Origin: Andalucia godoyi
Lineage: Eukaryota > Discoba > Jakobea > Jakobida > Andaluciidae
Direction of reading: 5' to 3'
DNA: 64,000 nt
Assembly (NCBI GenBank): GCA_009859145.1
Contig: VRVR01000037.1
Location: forward strand, 181,885 to 245,884
The notes beneath the pieces were generated by a model that was given only the letters and a program-made list of their open reading frames with translations, did no database searches and was not told the DNA's origin. Position numbers and translations under genes: made by a program. Shown one piece after another: positions 28,825-38,777 of the stretch. The first letter of the stretch is position 1; each line of letters opens with the position of its first letter.

Positions 28825-31512
28825 TCATGCGTCGAATTCATAGTCGATGGTGGAGTGCAGCATGAAGTCTTCTGCGTCGACTTTGGACTGGCGACGGGAA
28901 GCAAGGGGGCTGGAGGACAGATTGTTCTGTTTGGGAGTGTAGCGAGCGACGGCGGTCTTTTTTGGCGAGGTCCAGCCGGTGACCATCCGCTGGACTTCTA
29001 AATAGTCCTTTTCGAAGTCCTTGTTGCTGAGGAATCCTTTTCGGGCGGCTGTTCTTCTTCGTCGATCGTCCAGAGATTCTGTGTTGCTGCAGCGGCTTGC
29101 AGAGGAGGAAGAACGATCTGGTGAAGTTGCGCGCTTCGATTCATGGGAGAGTAAGTCTTGGCGATGCTGGACTTTTTCTCGCGAGAGCACCTTGTACGCA
29201 CTGCGGCCAAGGTCGTGGCGACAGTACTGACTCACGTGGTTTCCGAAAGACCCAAGCAGCTCCCATCGTTCTGCTGCATCAAGCACAGAAAGAACACGAT
29301 GAAGCAGCATCTCATCATCTGAATTCGACGCAGATCCGCCCTCCCAAACGAGCCTGCGCACTTCGAGCGACGTGGGTGGCTCGCCGGAAATAAGTATGCG
29401 AACGAGTGGACTGAGGTTTCGCTTTGTACGATTTTCTGCCGAAACAAGGAATATGTCCTTGTGCATCAGCAAACGGACAAAGTTGTCAACATCGCTCAGC
29501 GTGTGAGCAGCACCGTTTGAAGATGCCCAGGCCGGAAACGACTGGATCAAGATCTGCTGAACCGCAAGACGAACACGAGAAAACAACTCTGTGTTGTCAT
29601 TCAGGGTCTTGGCAGGAGGACTCGTGCGACCGGATAACGACGACGACGAGAATGACAACGGTGGCGGTGGCGGGGGCAGCGGTGAGGAAGAAGGAGCAGA
29701 AACAGACGCAGAATGGCCTGGAGAGGACGGAGAACCAGACGCAGAAGCAGAGCTGCTGCACCTTGACGGAATGTTCATGGCTCTTCTTGCAATCTTCATT
29801 TGCTTTGCTACAAATACCAGACAGTCTGAAAGAAGGGTCTTGAGACGCTGAGGAAGATTAAGGGATGCCTCTGATGCTTCTTCGTCGTCTTCGCCAAGAC
29901 CGCTCGTTTGTCGACTGTGTGACCCATGGAAGCTGGAGTCATTCGGGGACCGAGACTTTGATCTGGAAGTGTATGAAGAAGGCGAGAGATAAGCGGGGGA
30001 GTCCATCGACGACGACCCCGATTTGAACGAATTTGCAAGTGACGGGATCTGGAAGTACGCATACCGCGGATTTCCGACTTCAACGCTCCTAGCCGCTTGT
30101 GCCACACGCTCCTCGTGCAACAGGTGGAACTGCTCCGCAGTTTCAAAGTCAAAGTCGTCGTCGGTTGAGTGGGGAGGCACAATGGAGTCTGCCAAGGGCG
30201 AGCGCTGATCCAAGAACGTTCGCACAATAAAGCTGGTGATTCCGTGCACAAACTTTGCGGTTTCAATGTCCTGATCTGCACCTAACATACTCAAAATATC
30301 CATCAGACTCACCGTGGTATCGCCCATTAGTTCCCTGGCAATCTTGTGAGGATGCACTGCTTCACGCAGCGCCACATGCGGCTTGAGGCTCGGTAGCACG
30401 TGGGTTCCGCGAGTAGGAGAAGTGAGCTCCGTCGAGAACACTTCGTTTCTCTTTGCTCGAGTTGCGCCGCCGCGATAGGGCGACTGTTGTGGAGAGGTAC
30501 TTTTCTTCTGCTCTCGCAGCGGGCGGACAGGCGAGCCGGCCGACGCCGAGAGTCTTTGAAGCAGCGAGTCTGAGCCCATGGAAGATCTGCGCTCAGACTT
30601 CAGTCTCGACGACGCGGGTCCGACTTCATTCAGCAGGTCAACCGGCGAAACCTGGAGTAGCGACACCAGTTCATGCTTGTTAATCTTTGGCTTCGTTGAG
30701 GCTGGCATCGCTCCATGAAGCTCGGCAGCAGATGCCTTGGATACCGTTCCGACTCGCATTGGCTGGAGCCCAGAAGCGCTTACAGAGACATAATGCTTGT
30801 TGCCTCCCTTTGACGCGGTTCTTCGTTCCACAGCCTGCGAAAGCCGAAAATCCTCTGGAATGAACGACTGTTCAAGAATCTTGATGTTCTCCCGAGATGG
30901 CGCCACACCGATTTTTGTGAGCACTCTTGAAGCATACTCTTGCGAAAAGTTGCGTTCGTCAGCAAGCTGCATCAGCGACACCTTCTCCATTTGCGTGTCT
31001 GCCGAAAACCGCACTTCAAACACATCGTCGTCGATCGAAGACGCCTGTCTTGAAAACGACCCCATGTGCGTTGCCGGTCTCGAGACGTGCTGGTTTTGCT
31101 GTGCAAGCTCCTCTTTGTGGCTGCCTTCATTCTTGGATGGGTTCCAAACCTTGTGGGTCGTCAGGAACTTCATCGTCCTCTCATCCGTAGACATCGTATA
31201 CAGGTCGTTCTTCTGGATCCCCCGAGGAGGAGGAACCAGCAGATCCAATGCACTCGGCGTCTGGAACGCCGTCCATGACGACCCACTCTGATACTGCTCA
31301 TTCTGATCATGTCGACGATGATTATGATGGTTATGATGCCCGCTACCATTACTGCTGTTACTGCTGTTCAATGCGCGTTTCAGCGCAGAGTTGTTCACTC
31401 GAGGTTCAAATGCAGGCTCATACAGCGAGTTTGCGCCGGATGCATTTCCAAACAGAAACGACGACGGCGCAACAGTCGATGGCCGACGAGAATGCACAGG
31501 AGATGGACCCAT
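28825..31512 (-). CDS. Hypothetical large Ser-rich protein
   Basis: The protein has 895 residues from ATG 31512. The open frame extends upstream only through an AAT microsatellite coding for poly-Leu to a TTG, which I reject. I do not recognise a family. Folded-looking islands are VSLMQLADERNFSQEYASRV near 150 with ENIKILEQSFIPEDF just after, KINKHELVSLLQVSPVDLL near 280, and TVSLMDILSMLGADQDIETA through FIVRTFLDQRSPLADSIVPP near 405-445. A helical block follows near 570-660 (LKTLLSDCLVFVAKQMKIAR), and another near 740-800. Between them are Ser/Pro-rich stretches and a poly-Pro run near 625. The composition suggests a cytosolic scaffold or signalling protein with phosphorylatable linkers, which is inference only. 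Confidence 0.65.
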   Translation of the reverse strand: MGPSPVHSRRPSTVAPSSFLFGNASGANSLYEPAFEPRVNNSALKRALNSSNSSNGSGHHNHHNHRRHDQNEQYQSGSSWTAFQTPSALDLLVPPPRGIQKNDLYTMSTDERTMKFLTTHKVWNPSKNEGSHKEELAQQNQHVSRPATHMGSFSRQASSIDDDVFEVRFSADTQMEKVSLMQLADERNFSQEYASRVLTKIGVAPSRENIKILEQSFIPEDFRLSQAVERRTASKGGNKHYVSVSASGLQPMRVGTVSKASAAELHGAMPASTKPKINKHELVSLLQVSPVDLLNEVGPASSRLKSERRSSMGSDSLLQRLSASAGSPVRPLREQKKSTSPQQSPYRGGATRAKRNEVFSTELTSPTRGTHVLPSLKPHVALREAVHPHKIARELMGDTTVSLMDILSMLGADQDIETAKFVHGITSFIVRTFLDQRSPLADSIVPPHSTDDDFDFETAEQFHLLHEERVAQAARSVEVGNPRYAYFQIPSLANSFKSGSSSMDSPAYLSPSSYTSRSKSRSPNDSSFHGSHSRQTSGLGEDDEEASEASLNLPQRLKTLLSDCLVFVAKQMKIARRAMNIPSRCSSSASASGSPSSPGHSASVSAPSSSPLPPPPPPLSFSSSSLSGRTSPPAKTLNDNTELFSRVRLAVQQILIQSFPAWASSNGAAHTLSDVDNFVRLLMHKDIFLVSAENRTKRNLSPLVRILISGEPPTSLEVRRLVWEGGSASNSDDEMLLHRVLSVLDAAERWELLGSFGNHVSQYCRHDLGRSAYKVLSREKVQHRQDLLSHESKRATSPDRSSSSASRCSNTESLDDRRRRTAARKGFLSNKDFEKDYLEVQRMVTGWTSPKKTAVARYTPKQNNLSSSPLASRRQSKVDAEDFMLHSTIDYEFDA

Positions 31513-31531
31513 ACGCAAAAAACAATAAAGC

Positions 31532-31565
<34 letters not shown>

Positions 31566-31985
31566 CACCAAGCCCAGTCCAAGCCCAGTCCAAGCCCAAC
31601 TCGAAGATCCAAAAGAAATGTTAAAGAAAAAGGAATAAGTATATATCGTAAATAGATGGAAATGAAATAACCAAGAATCACTCTATTGCGACGCTGTTCA
31701 AAAATCCAAAAGTAACATTCAAAATTTGCGTCGTGAAAACGCAGAACGTAGTGGTCTTATGAGATTGCAGACGTTGGTAGGACGAGAAGGAGGAGGGGGA
31801 AAAACCAGCTGTGCATCAATTGACACTGCGCAGAAAAACTGAACTGTAGTCTGCGAGCTCGATGCGGACCGATGGGAAGCGGGATCGAGCCGTCTTGCTT
31901 AGAAAGACAGATACGGGCCGGTAGGAGAGACGCGGACGGTACGCATAGGAAGAAAAGAGAGAGGGAGAGGGAGAGAGAGAGAGAG

Positions 31986-32030
<45 letters not shown>

Positions 32031-32055
32031 GAGAGAGGGAGAGAGAGAGAAAAGG
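31513..32055. repeat. Divergent intergenic region with AAT and GA microsatellites
   Basis: An AAT repeat spans about 31531-31562, directly upstream of the minus-strand gene. A GA/GGAGA repeat spans about 31955-32050, ending five bases before the BLOC1S1 ATG. Between them no gene is seen. Both promoters must lie here. Confidence 0.7.
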
Positions 32056-32430
32056 ATGTTTTCTGGGGTGTTGCGAGAGCACCAAGCAGAGCAGCAGAAG
32101 CGACACGAATCGATTGAGAGTCTGCGGAAGACGATTCTGAAGACGACTGCGCCGCAGCTTTCGGACGTTCTTTGCGATTCTGTCAATGAGCGCATTTCAG
32201 TGCTGTTTCTTACGCAGCGCGAGATTGAGTTCCAGGCCAAGACCCTCGCGGCTGCGTCCTCCAAGTTTGCAAAGAATGCACAACAGTGGGCGAACCTTGT
32301 GGACCAGTTCTCGGATGCTCTGAAGGAGCTCGGCGACGTCGACAGCTGGACCGAGTCCGTCGAGAAGGAGCTCGCTGGGCTCTTTGAAATTCTTGGGCAA
32401 ATCAACGAGGCGGAAAAACAAGAATCATAG
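32056..32430 (+). CDS. BLOC1S1: BLOC-1 subunit 1 (GCN5L1)
   Basis: The protein has 124 residues, almost exactly the size of animal BLOC1S1. It is a subunit of the BLOC-1/BORC complexes that act in endosome and lysosome traffic. The whole length is predicted coiled-coil/helical. Family positions are recognisable: an N-terminal LREHQAEQQKRH, a middle FLTQREIEFQAKTLAAASSK, then FAKNAQQWANLVDQFSDALK and ELGDVDSWTESVEKEL. The ATG at 32056 follows a GA microsatellite closely, leaving little room for an ordinary 5'UTR. The gene is convergent with CDC27, with a TG repeat between them. Confidence 0.9.
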   Translation: MFSGVLREHQAEQQKRHESIESLRKTILKTTAPQLSDVLCDSVNERISVLFLTQREIEFQAKTLAAASSKFAKNAQQWANLVDQFSDALKELGDVDSWTESVEKELAGLFEILGQINEAEKQES

Positions 32431-32561
32431 CAGCCGACTCTGTGTGTGTGTGTGTATGCGTGTGTGTGTGTGCGTGTGTGTGTGTGCGTCGGTATGCAAG
32501 TAGAAATAAAGTTTAAAAAAAAAGTTGTGTTGCGACGTTTGGGCTTTCTAGTTAACAGTTT
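32431..32561. repeat. TG microsatellite between convergent genes
   Basis: A (TG)n tract with occasional CG/TA interruptions spans about 32441-32489, in the short 3' spacer between BLOC1S1 and CDC27. Confidence 0.8.
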
Positions 32562-32898
32562 TTACTTGTGCACAGTGTCTGTGTCCTGCTGCTGCAGCAC
32601 GAGGCGGGAAAGACCGTCAATCAATGCTTGGAGCTCCTTCTTTGAGGTTCCCACGGCGAGAGTGGTTGCGATTTCCGGGTTTGGTTCGCGGAGAGTCCAG
32701 GTCCCCGAGGAGCTGACGGCATCCAACAAAGCTTCGGCCACAAGCACCGGGTTTTTGGGAACTTTCAGCAATGTCACAATCGAAGTTACGTCCTTCTGCT
32801 CGGTGTCGGCAAACTTGGAACCTGATTTTGAAGACTCTGAGAACGAAAACGACGCGCCTGCCATCGACGAACCAGACGCGGCAGAAGAAGAAGAGGAA

Positions 32899-32930
<32 letters not shown>

Positions 32931-35312
32931 AGAGCCTCCGACCTTGTTCACATTGGTGGAGCCATGGCCAACGACGTTCATCTGCTGCGTTCCATCCATT
33001 GCAGCATACACGGCCTCAACTGCTTCTTGGATACGATTCGCTTTCTGCAGCAGCCGAGCTCGCAACACGTGCACTGCGGGCTCTCTGCAAACGAATGTGC
33101 ACAGTCTGTTTGCCTCCAAAAGTGCAGTAGCATTCAGGCCGAGCGCTTCAAGAGCTTGTATGCGTTGGAAAAGCGCAACGACATTCACTTGGTCCTTTGC
33201 AGGATCTGTGAGCATTTGGGCAACTTCGAGATACGCAAGTGCAAGACGCGGATATTTCAGAGCCAGTGCAACATGCCCAAGGTAAGTGAAGATGACTGGC
33301 GAGTGCTTCATTCTGCGTGCAGACTGCGTAAGATAGTTGTGAGCTTCTTGCGGACGATCCTGGCGCAAGTGAACCTGTGCAAGCCCGAATATAACCCTCG
33401 AATCGCCCGGAGCAAGCTCGAGCCCCTTGAAGAAGGACTTTTCTGCTGCTGCGTAATCTTCCTTGGCAAGGAATTCATGGCCTTGCAACACCAGTGGATA
33501 CGGATCGGCAGGACGAGCGAGATGGGCCTTTGCAAATGACTTGATGGCCTTGTCGTGCTGCTTTTGCAGAGAATGCATGTTTCCGACAACGACAAACAGC
33601 GCATACTCGTACACTGCATCGCGATTGCATCGTTTGGGAACCCGTCGACATATCGTGGAGAGCAGATCCGTCAGCTCTGCTTCTTTTCGCAGATGCCACA
33701 GGCAGCTTGAATGTACATCCGCGACGGACAAGTGCATCCATGGTGCTCGTTTGCTCAGTTCCTCACATAATGCGAGAGCTTGCATATACCGATGCAGGAC
33801 GTAGTGGCATCGGATGGCGACGACGAGGACGTACGGATCTCGGGCATTCAGCAGCGAAGCCGGCAGACAAGACAATGCTTTGGGAGGATCACAAAACGCA
33901 ACGAGATTCTTCACTGCGTTTCCAAGCATCACAAGCGAAGAATCTGGGGCCCCACTGCCGTTGCCGCCACAACTACCACCACCACAATTCTCTGTGTCGG
34001 ATTTCTCATCCTCCTCGTCATCCGTGGCGTTCGGGTCGGCGTCTCCCATTGCCGGGGAAGTGAGAAGCACACGCTTCGATGCGTTCGCAGGCGGCTTTCG
34101 CGCAGGTCTTGCAGGTCTTTTCGGGGCAACAGCCGCAGGGGGATGCGATGCCGCCGTTGGAAACCCGACAGGAGTCGTCGACATGTCACCTGCATTCTGC
34201 GGGGACGGAGTGACCATGGAAAATGCGCTCGTCGAGCCAGACCTCTTCTTTACCTGGCTGCCGACGGAAGCCGAAGATACAGCAGCGGGCGTTCGTAGAT
34301 CAGACTCGTCTAGGCTTCCGGCGGCTGGTGTCGTCGCAAACACTGAGGTTGCCGTTTGCTGTTGTTGCTGCTGTTGCTGGTGTCGGTGTTGTTGTTCGTG
34401 TTGCTGCTGCTGTTGAACCGGAGATACGGTAGGGGGTGAGTATGGCGGCCAGTTTGGCATTCCAATCGACCGACTGCTCCGATTTCCGTTGTCGATCGGT
34501 GTGCAGAACGAAGATTGTGGAGGTGCATGAATTCCAAAGCCAACTGGAGTGACAATGGTCTCGGACGGTGGATGCGAATACTTGAGCGCCTGTGAAAACT
34601 GGAAACCCTGCTGCGGAGGTTGGAACCCAAATCCGACGGGAGATATGCTTGCCGATTCTCTCTGCCTCTGCCTCTGCCTCTCCTCGTCCCCAATCGGTTT
34701 ATGCTCTTGAGCATGCTCATGCTGCTGTCGGTGGTGATCCCCTGCGTGAGAACCAGCGTCGTCTGGTGGCGAAGAGGGAAGTTCTTTAGCACCAAACGAC
34801 AAGTCATCGAGTTCGTTGCTTGGCCCCATCTCGCACAGGCGTTCAAAAGCACACCAAATCCCCATATTGGACTGGACAGCAAGCGTGAAGAATTGTCGCG
34901 CCTTGTCGTGCCGAAACGTCTTGTACATGAGCTCGCCGACCCAGTAGTATCCAAACGGCACCATGGGGATATCAGGCAGCAAGAGCTTCTCTGCCTGGTC
35001 GTAGTCTTCCAAGTTCACCGATGCAATCGCAGCATGATACCGCAGTTCCTCTGATATCTTTGCAGAACTCGTAAACAGAAAGTTCTCGGTCTTGCATGAA
35101 TCCGCAAACTCCTTGAACAGGATCCAGGTCTGCGCAAACTGGTTTGTATTGTTCAGCAATCTAAGAAGCGGCACAAGAGTCGCAGAAGACGGACATTCAT
35201 AAAACTTGGAACGAAGCAGAAACAGCGAGCTCGATGACAAACAGTGCTGTTGCAGCAGCTCAGGAACGGTCAACAACGCAGAAGATGCACAAACAGACGA
35301 CAAAGAGGACAT
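32562..35312 (-). CDS. CDC27: Anaphase-promoting complex subunit APC3/CDC27
   Basis: The protein has 916 residues from ATG 35312. The frame extends to a GTG upstream, which I reject. APC3 is a TPR scaffold of the APC/C ubiquitin ligase that binds the IR tail of CDC20/CDH1 and drives mitotic exit. The N-terminal dimerisation TPRs occupy residues 1-165, ending in a segment typical of CDC27 (YYWVGELMYKTFRHDKARQF, then WCAFERLCEMG). A long disordered Gln/Ser/Pro-rich insert runs to about 460, as in other CDC27 proteins. C-terminal TPRs cover about 475-780, with the characteristic VGNMHSLQKQHDKAIKSFAK and LQGHEFLAKEDYAAAEKSF. A Ser run (about 793-808, TCG repeat) and a Ser-rich tail follow. Orthology to APC3 rather than another APC TPR subunit is well supported. 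Confidence 0.88.
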
Positions 35313-36090
35313 CGAGTCGCTTGGAGAAGGCGGAACCAGTCTTTTTCGAGACACTTTCAAAACCCAGCAATTCCACACAACCGCAATCTCACAATAACGG
35401 CAAATCCAATATTATTTAATTAATTAAGAAAATGCACTCTGAGAATGCAACGAAGCGAATACAGTCCGTTAAAAAACTCCTAATTCTACTGTACAAAGAT
35501 AGTATCAATGAACCCGTGTGGAGGACGGTGATCGAAGCAAAGAAGCAAGGATAAAAAGAATAATCTGAAAAACAATAACAATAACAATAACAATAACAAT
35601 AACAATAACAATAACAATAACAAAAAAAACCAAATTAAAAACACAGAGTACAAAGAGAATAGAGAACAGAGAGCAGAGAAAAAGTCTGGAAAACACTGAA
35701 CCCTTAACATCTGCGAAAAATCAGCCGTTATCAAATGAGCGTCTGTAGTGCAATGTAGAGGAACAAAACAAACGAGAAAAAAAAAAAGGCTGCGCAAAAG
35801 CCAAAAGAAGAGAATGTCCGATTTCGAATTCCCGTCTCCGCATCGTTTGGGTCGTTGAATCTTGCAAAAGGTGCGTACAGTATACGTGTCCTACATATCC
35901 GTATTATTATTATTTCTCACTGTCATTTCCACGGTTTATTTTTCAGTTTGCTACTGTCTCTTCTGTGCTGGGTATACTGCTGCCTGTCGAGATTAGTTTG
36001 TGATTTGTGATTTGTGATTTGTGATTTGTGATTTGTGATTTGTGATTTGTGATTTGGTTTGGTTTGGTTTGGTTTGGTTTGGTTAGGAGA
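35313..36090. repeat. Intergenic region with three microsatellites
   Basis: An AACAAT repeat spans about 35571-35624. An eight-base repeat TTTGTGAT spans about 35998-36053, with seven copies, and passes directly into a GGTTT pentamer repeat at about 36053-36084. The last two form the immediate leader of the Kelch gene. No gene is seen between the divergent neighbours. Confidence 0.8.
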
Positions 36091-38478
36091 ATGCCTCTGA
36101 CGTGGTCTCTGCAAAAGCCGCCCGGCATTGGAGGAGGAGAAGGGAGGTGCGTAGCGTGGCCGAGTGCGCGATTCGGCCATTGCTTGATCCCAGCTGTGGA
36201 CGGGGTGTACATGATTGGCGGATGGGATGGCGCAAGTCTTCTTGGCGATGTATGGGTCTTGCGACATCCATCACTCACGAACACAACGTCCACTTATTCA
36301 TGGGAGCTGCTGCATGCCGGGCTTCAAGCGACTTCTGGACCAAACAGCACTTCAGCCTCTGCTGTGCTTGCGACGTTTGGGAAAGGCGCAGACTCCGCGA
36401 TTATGACTCCGCGATTCAAGCATGTTGCATGCATGTTTTCAACGCACATATGGGTTTGGGGCGGGCAGACAACGAATCCCCGCGCAGAGAATCAGGCGCA
36501 CTGCTTTGATCTAGTTTCCAAACGGTGGATTCGAGCCGTTGTGCTCCGCAGTCTGCTTGGAGTGACTCTGGAGTCCCGAACGGATTGCTGCCTTGTCAAC
36601 GTTCCTATTGACGCGAGTGCAGGCTCGGAGAACGGATTTGCATCCAACTTTGCAGCCTCGACGAGCTCAGAAATTGCGTTGGTCTGGGGCGGTACCTTGT
36701 CGTCTCACTTTGCTTCCGTACTGGCAGTTTCGTTCCAAAAGGCAATGTATGATGTGTTCGTGCAGTGTCCTTCTTCTCTCGCGCAGGAAGCAGAGGCCGC
36801 GCCGCAAGGATCGTGCTCGATGGTTGCCGTCGGAGGCCTTGTGGTGTTCCTCGTTGGGTCTATTATGCAGTCCAAAGTATACGTCCTGGACATTGGAACA
36901 AAAGCCTGGTCTGTGCTGGCTTGCTCGGTCAATGGCCTGAACCTTCGCATCAACCGCGTGCACTATGGCGTGACGCCACTGGTTCCGGATGCCATCTACG
37001 TATTGGGGGGCTGTGCGGTCTCGAATCCGCAGCCCGGGCTCTTCTTCACCTCTCCAACACCATCCAACGAGTGCTTCATGCTGAAGTTGAACCAGGAAAA
37101 TATGCTTCGAATCCCTGAAGAGGGTGAGGGCGACGGTGACGGTGACGGTGACGATGAAGGTGGAACTGTGGCTCCTTCCACGTCGCGTTCGAGAACATCC
37201 AGCAATCCAGTGACAGGTGCCGTGTGGTCGACTGTGGACCCGGATCCGCTGTGGTATCCAGTGCCACCGATATACAATTGTCGAGCATGCACAATTTCGT
37301 TTCCGTCCCGCCTCTTGTTCATTGGAGGACGGACAGGTGTCACTGGAAAGGTCACTGATCACTTTATTGTTTACCGGACAAACATGAAGTGGGAACGAAT
37401 ACGTATGCGGTTCCGCGTTCTGGCTCGGTTTATCGGAGCATCGCGGCTGGCGAGAAAGCGAATGCGGCCGATTCAGATGGACAAAGTCCACCAAACGGAC
37501 GTCAAATCTGCAGCGACGGCAGCGGCGGCAGCAGCAGCTCCGATGAAGCGAGCAGAGCGAAGGGCGGCGGATGCAGCCGATGAAGCGAATTTAGCTCGTC
37601 TGCGTGTCACGGACGGAAGAGCGGGCACGTTTTTATATGGATTTGAAAAGATACGTGCCAAGCACGCACCTCCTACGCGGGACGATCCAAAAGAGCTCGA
37701 TCTGGGTGAAAAGGGGACGCTTTCCACATCGACTGCGGGATCGTCGCATTTGGGATCGTCGAAATCGCAGCCTTCCTTGTTTCTTCAACGGCAATCATCG
37801 ATGGCTGCCGTGCTGCGAGCCCCACTTCCCGTTCCTGAAAAGACTGCGAAAGGATATGAGAAGCCCACATTGTCTCGACTTTCCACAGTGTCTTCCATTC
37901 AAGTTCCTTCTCCGCAGCCTGCGGCCTTTGGGAACCGGCTTCCGTCGCTTAGTCCACCAGGTGGATCGCAGTCATCCGTATCTCCTGCGAGCAGCATCCT
38001 CTCTTCTGGACCGAACTCTGTGTCATCGGATGGACAGTATTTCAGTCCAACGAACAGCGTGTCTCCGGCATCGGCGGCGGTGAGCACGCCTGGCAGTGGT
38101 ACTACTCCCATTCTGCTCAAGCAAGGCTCGAAGCCGCATCTGCACAAGCAAACGAGCGCAAAGAAACTCGATCCGCTGTATTCACAGATCAGCGAGTCCA
38201 TTCGCAACATCACGAACTATCAAGTGCGCGTTGCATCGCAGGAAATGGGACAGGTGATCCAGTCCAAAGAACAGATTTCACAGCGCAACGCCATGCTGTC
38301 CTCTGGTCGATCGACCCCTATCGATCAACTGTTTGGGGTTGACGATGATGGCGCCACTGCCCCGGTTCCCAGTTTGCAACGAGGAAAGTCGCAAGGATAC
38401 GGGATTGGTGCTCGCATTCCTACCGGATCTTCTCGTAGCGCCAACAGCAGCCCCACGCGCATGATGCGTCGATATTAA
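36091..38478 (+). CDS. Kelch-repeat protein with Ser-rich tail
   Basis: The protein has 795 residues. The ATG at 36091 lies just after the GGTTT repeat; the longer frame from GTG would translate that repeat and is rejected. Residues about 25-430 contain Kelch-type beta-propeller blades (RFGHCLIPAVDGVYMIGGWD, FKHVACMFSTHIWVWGGQT, DAIYVLGGCAV, RLLFIGGRTG). Blades are spaced irregularly, and an acidic Asp-Gly repeat (GACGGT units) interrupts the loop near 355. A basic Ala-rich helix follows (about 470-515), then a long Ser/Pro/Thr-rich disordered tail. Kelch propellers mediate protein-protein contacts. There is no BTB, F-box or phosphatase domain to specify the role. Confidence 0.8.
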   Translation: MPLTWSLQKPPGIGGGEGRCVAWPSARFGHCLIPAVDGVYMIGGWDGASLLGDVWVLRHPSLTNTTSTYSWELLHAGLQATSGPNSTSASAVLATFGKGADSAIMTPRFKHVACMFSTHIWVWGGQTTNPRAENQAHCFDLVSKRWIRAVVLRSLLGVTLESRTDCCLVNVPIDASAGSENGFASNFAASTSSEIALVWGGTLSSHFASVLAVSFQKAMYDVFVQCPSSLAQEAEAAPQGSCSMVAVGGLVVFLVGSIMQSKVYVLDIGTKAWSVLACSVNGLNLRINRVHYGVTPLVPDAIYVLGGCAVSNPQPGLFFTSPTPSNECFMLKLNQENMLRIPEEGEGDGDGDGDDEGGTVAPSTSRSRTSSNPVTGAVWSTVDPDPLWYPVPPIYNCRACTISFPSRLLFIGGRTGVTGKVTDHFIVYRTNMKWERIRMRFRVLARFIGASRLARKRMRPIQMDKVHQTDVKSAATAAAAAAAPMKRAERRAADAADEANLARLRVTDGRAGTFLYGFEKIRAKHAPPTRDDPKELDLGEKGTLSTSTAGSSHLGSSKSQPSLFLQRQSSMAAVLRAPLPVPEKTAKGYEKPTLSRLSTVSSIQVPSPQPAAFGNRLPSLSPPGGSQSSVSPASSILSSGPNSVSSDGQYFSPTNSVSPASAAVSTPGSGTTPILLKQGSKPHLHKQTSAKKLDPLYSQISESIRNITNYQVRVASQEMGQVIQSKEQISQRNAMLSSGRSTPIDQLFGVDDDGATAPVPSLQRGKSQGYGIGARIPTGSSRSANSSPTRMMRRY

Positions 38479-38777
38479 GCAAGAGTCCTTCTTTAGTTTC
38501 GTGCTTACTCTTGCTTGTTTGGTGGGCTTTAAAGCGCATCCATTCGTCTCGGTCTGTTCAATTCCACAACAGCATCACCCGGCAGCGGAAGTCGGCATGA
38601 GGGAGCATGAACATGAGCAGGAATTGTTTTCCACAGTCCCCTCTTTTCATTCTTTGAAAGTGTTTGTACACATTCGCTGCTATTTTTTTATATTACTGTT
38701 TCATATATTGTTTTCTCTCGCCGACGACTTCTTTTCACCCACTCTCGCATGCGGGTGCTACTGCGGTTGATTGGACA
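38479..38777. other. 3' region between convergent genes
   Basis: A 299-base AT/CT-rich spacer between the Kelch gene and the Myb gene. No gene or structured element is apparent. Confidence 0.4.

Noticed and set aside
36667-37494. Minus-strand 275-codon frame inside the Kelch gene
   Set aside because: Shadow of the Kelch propeller coding frame; no motif of its own.
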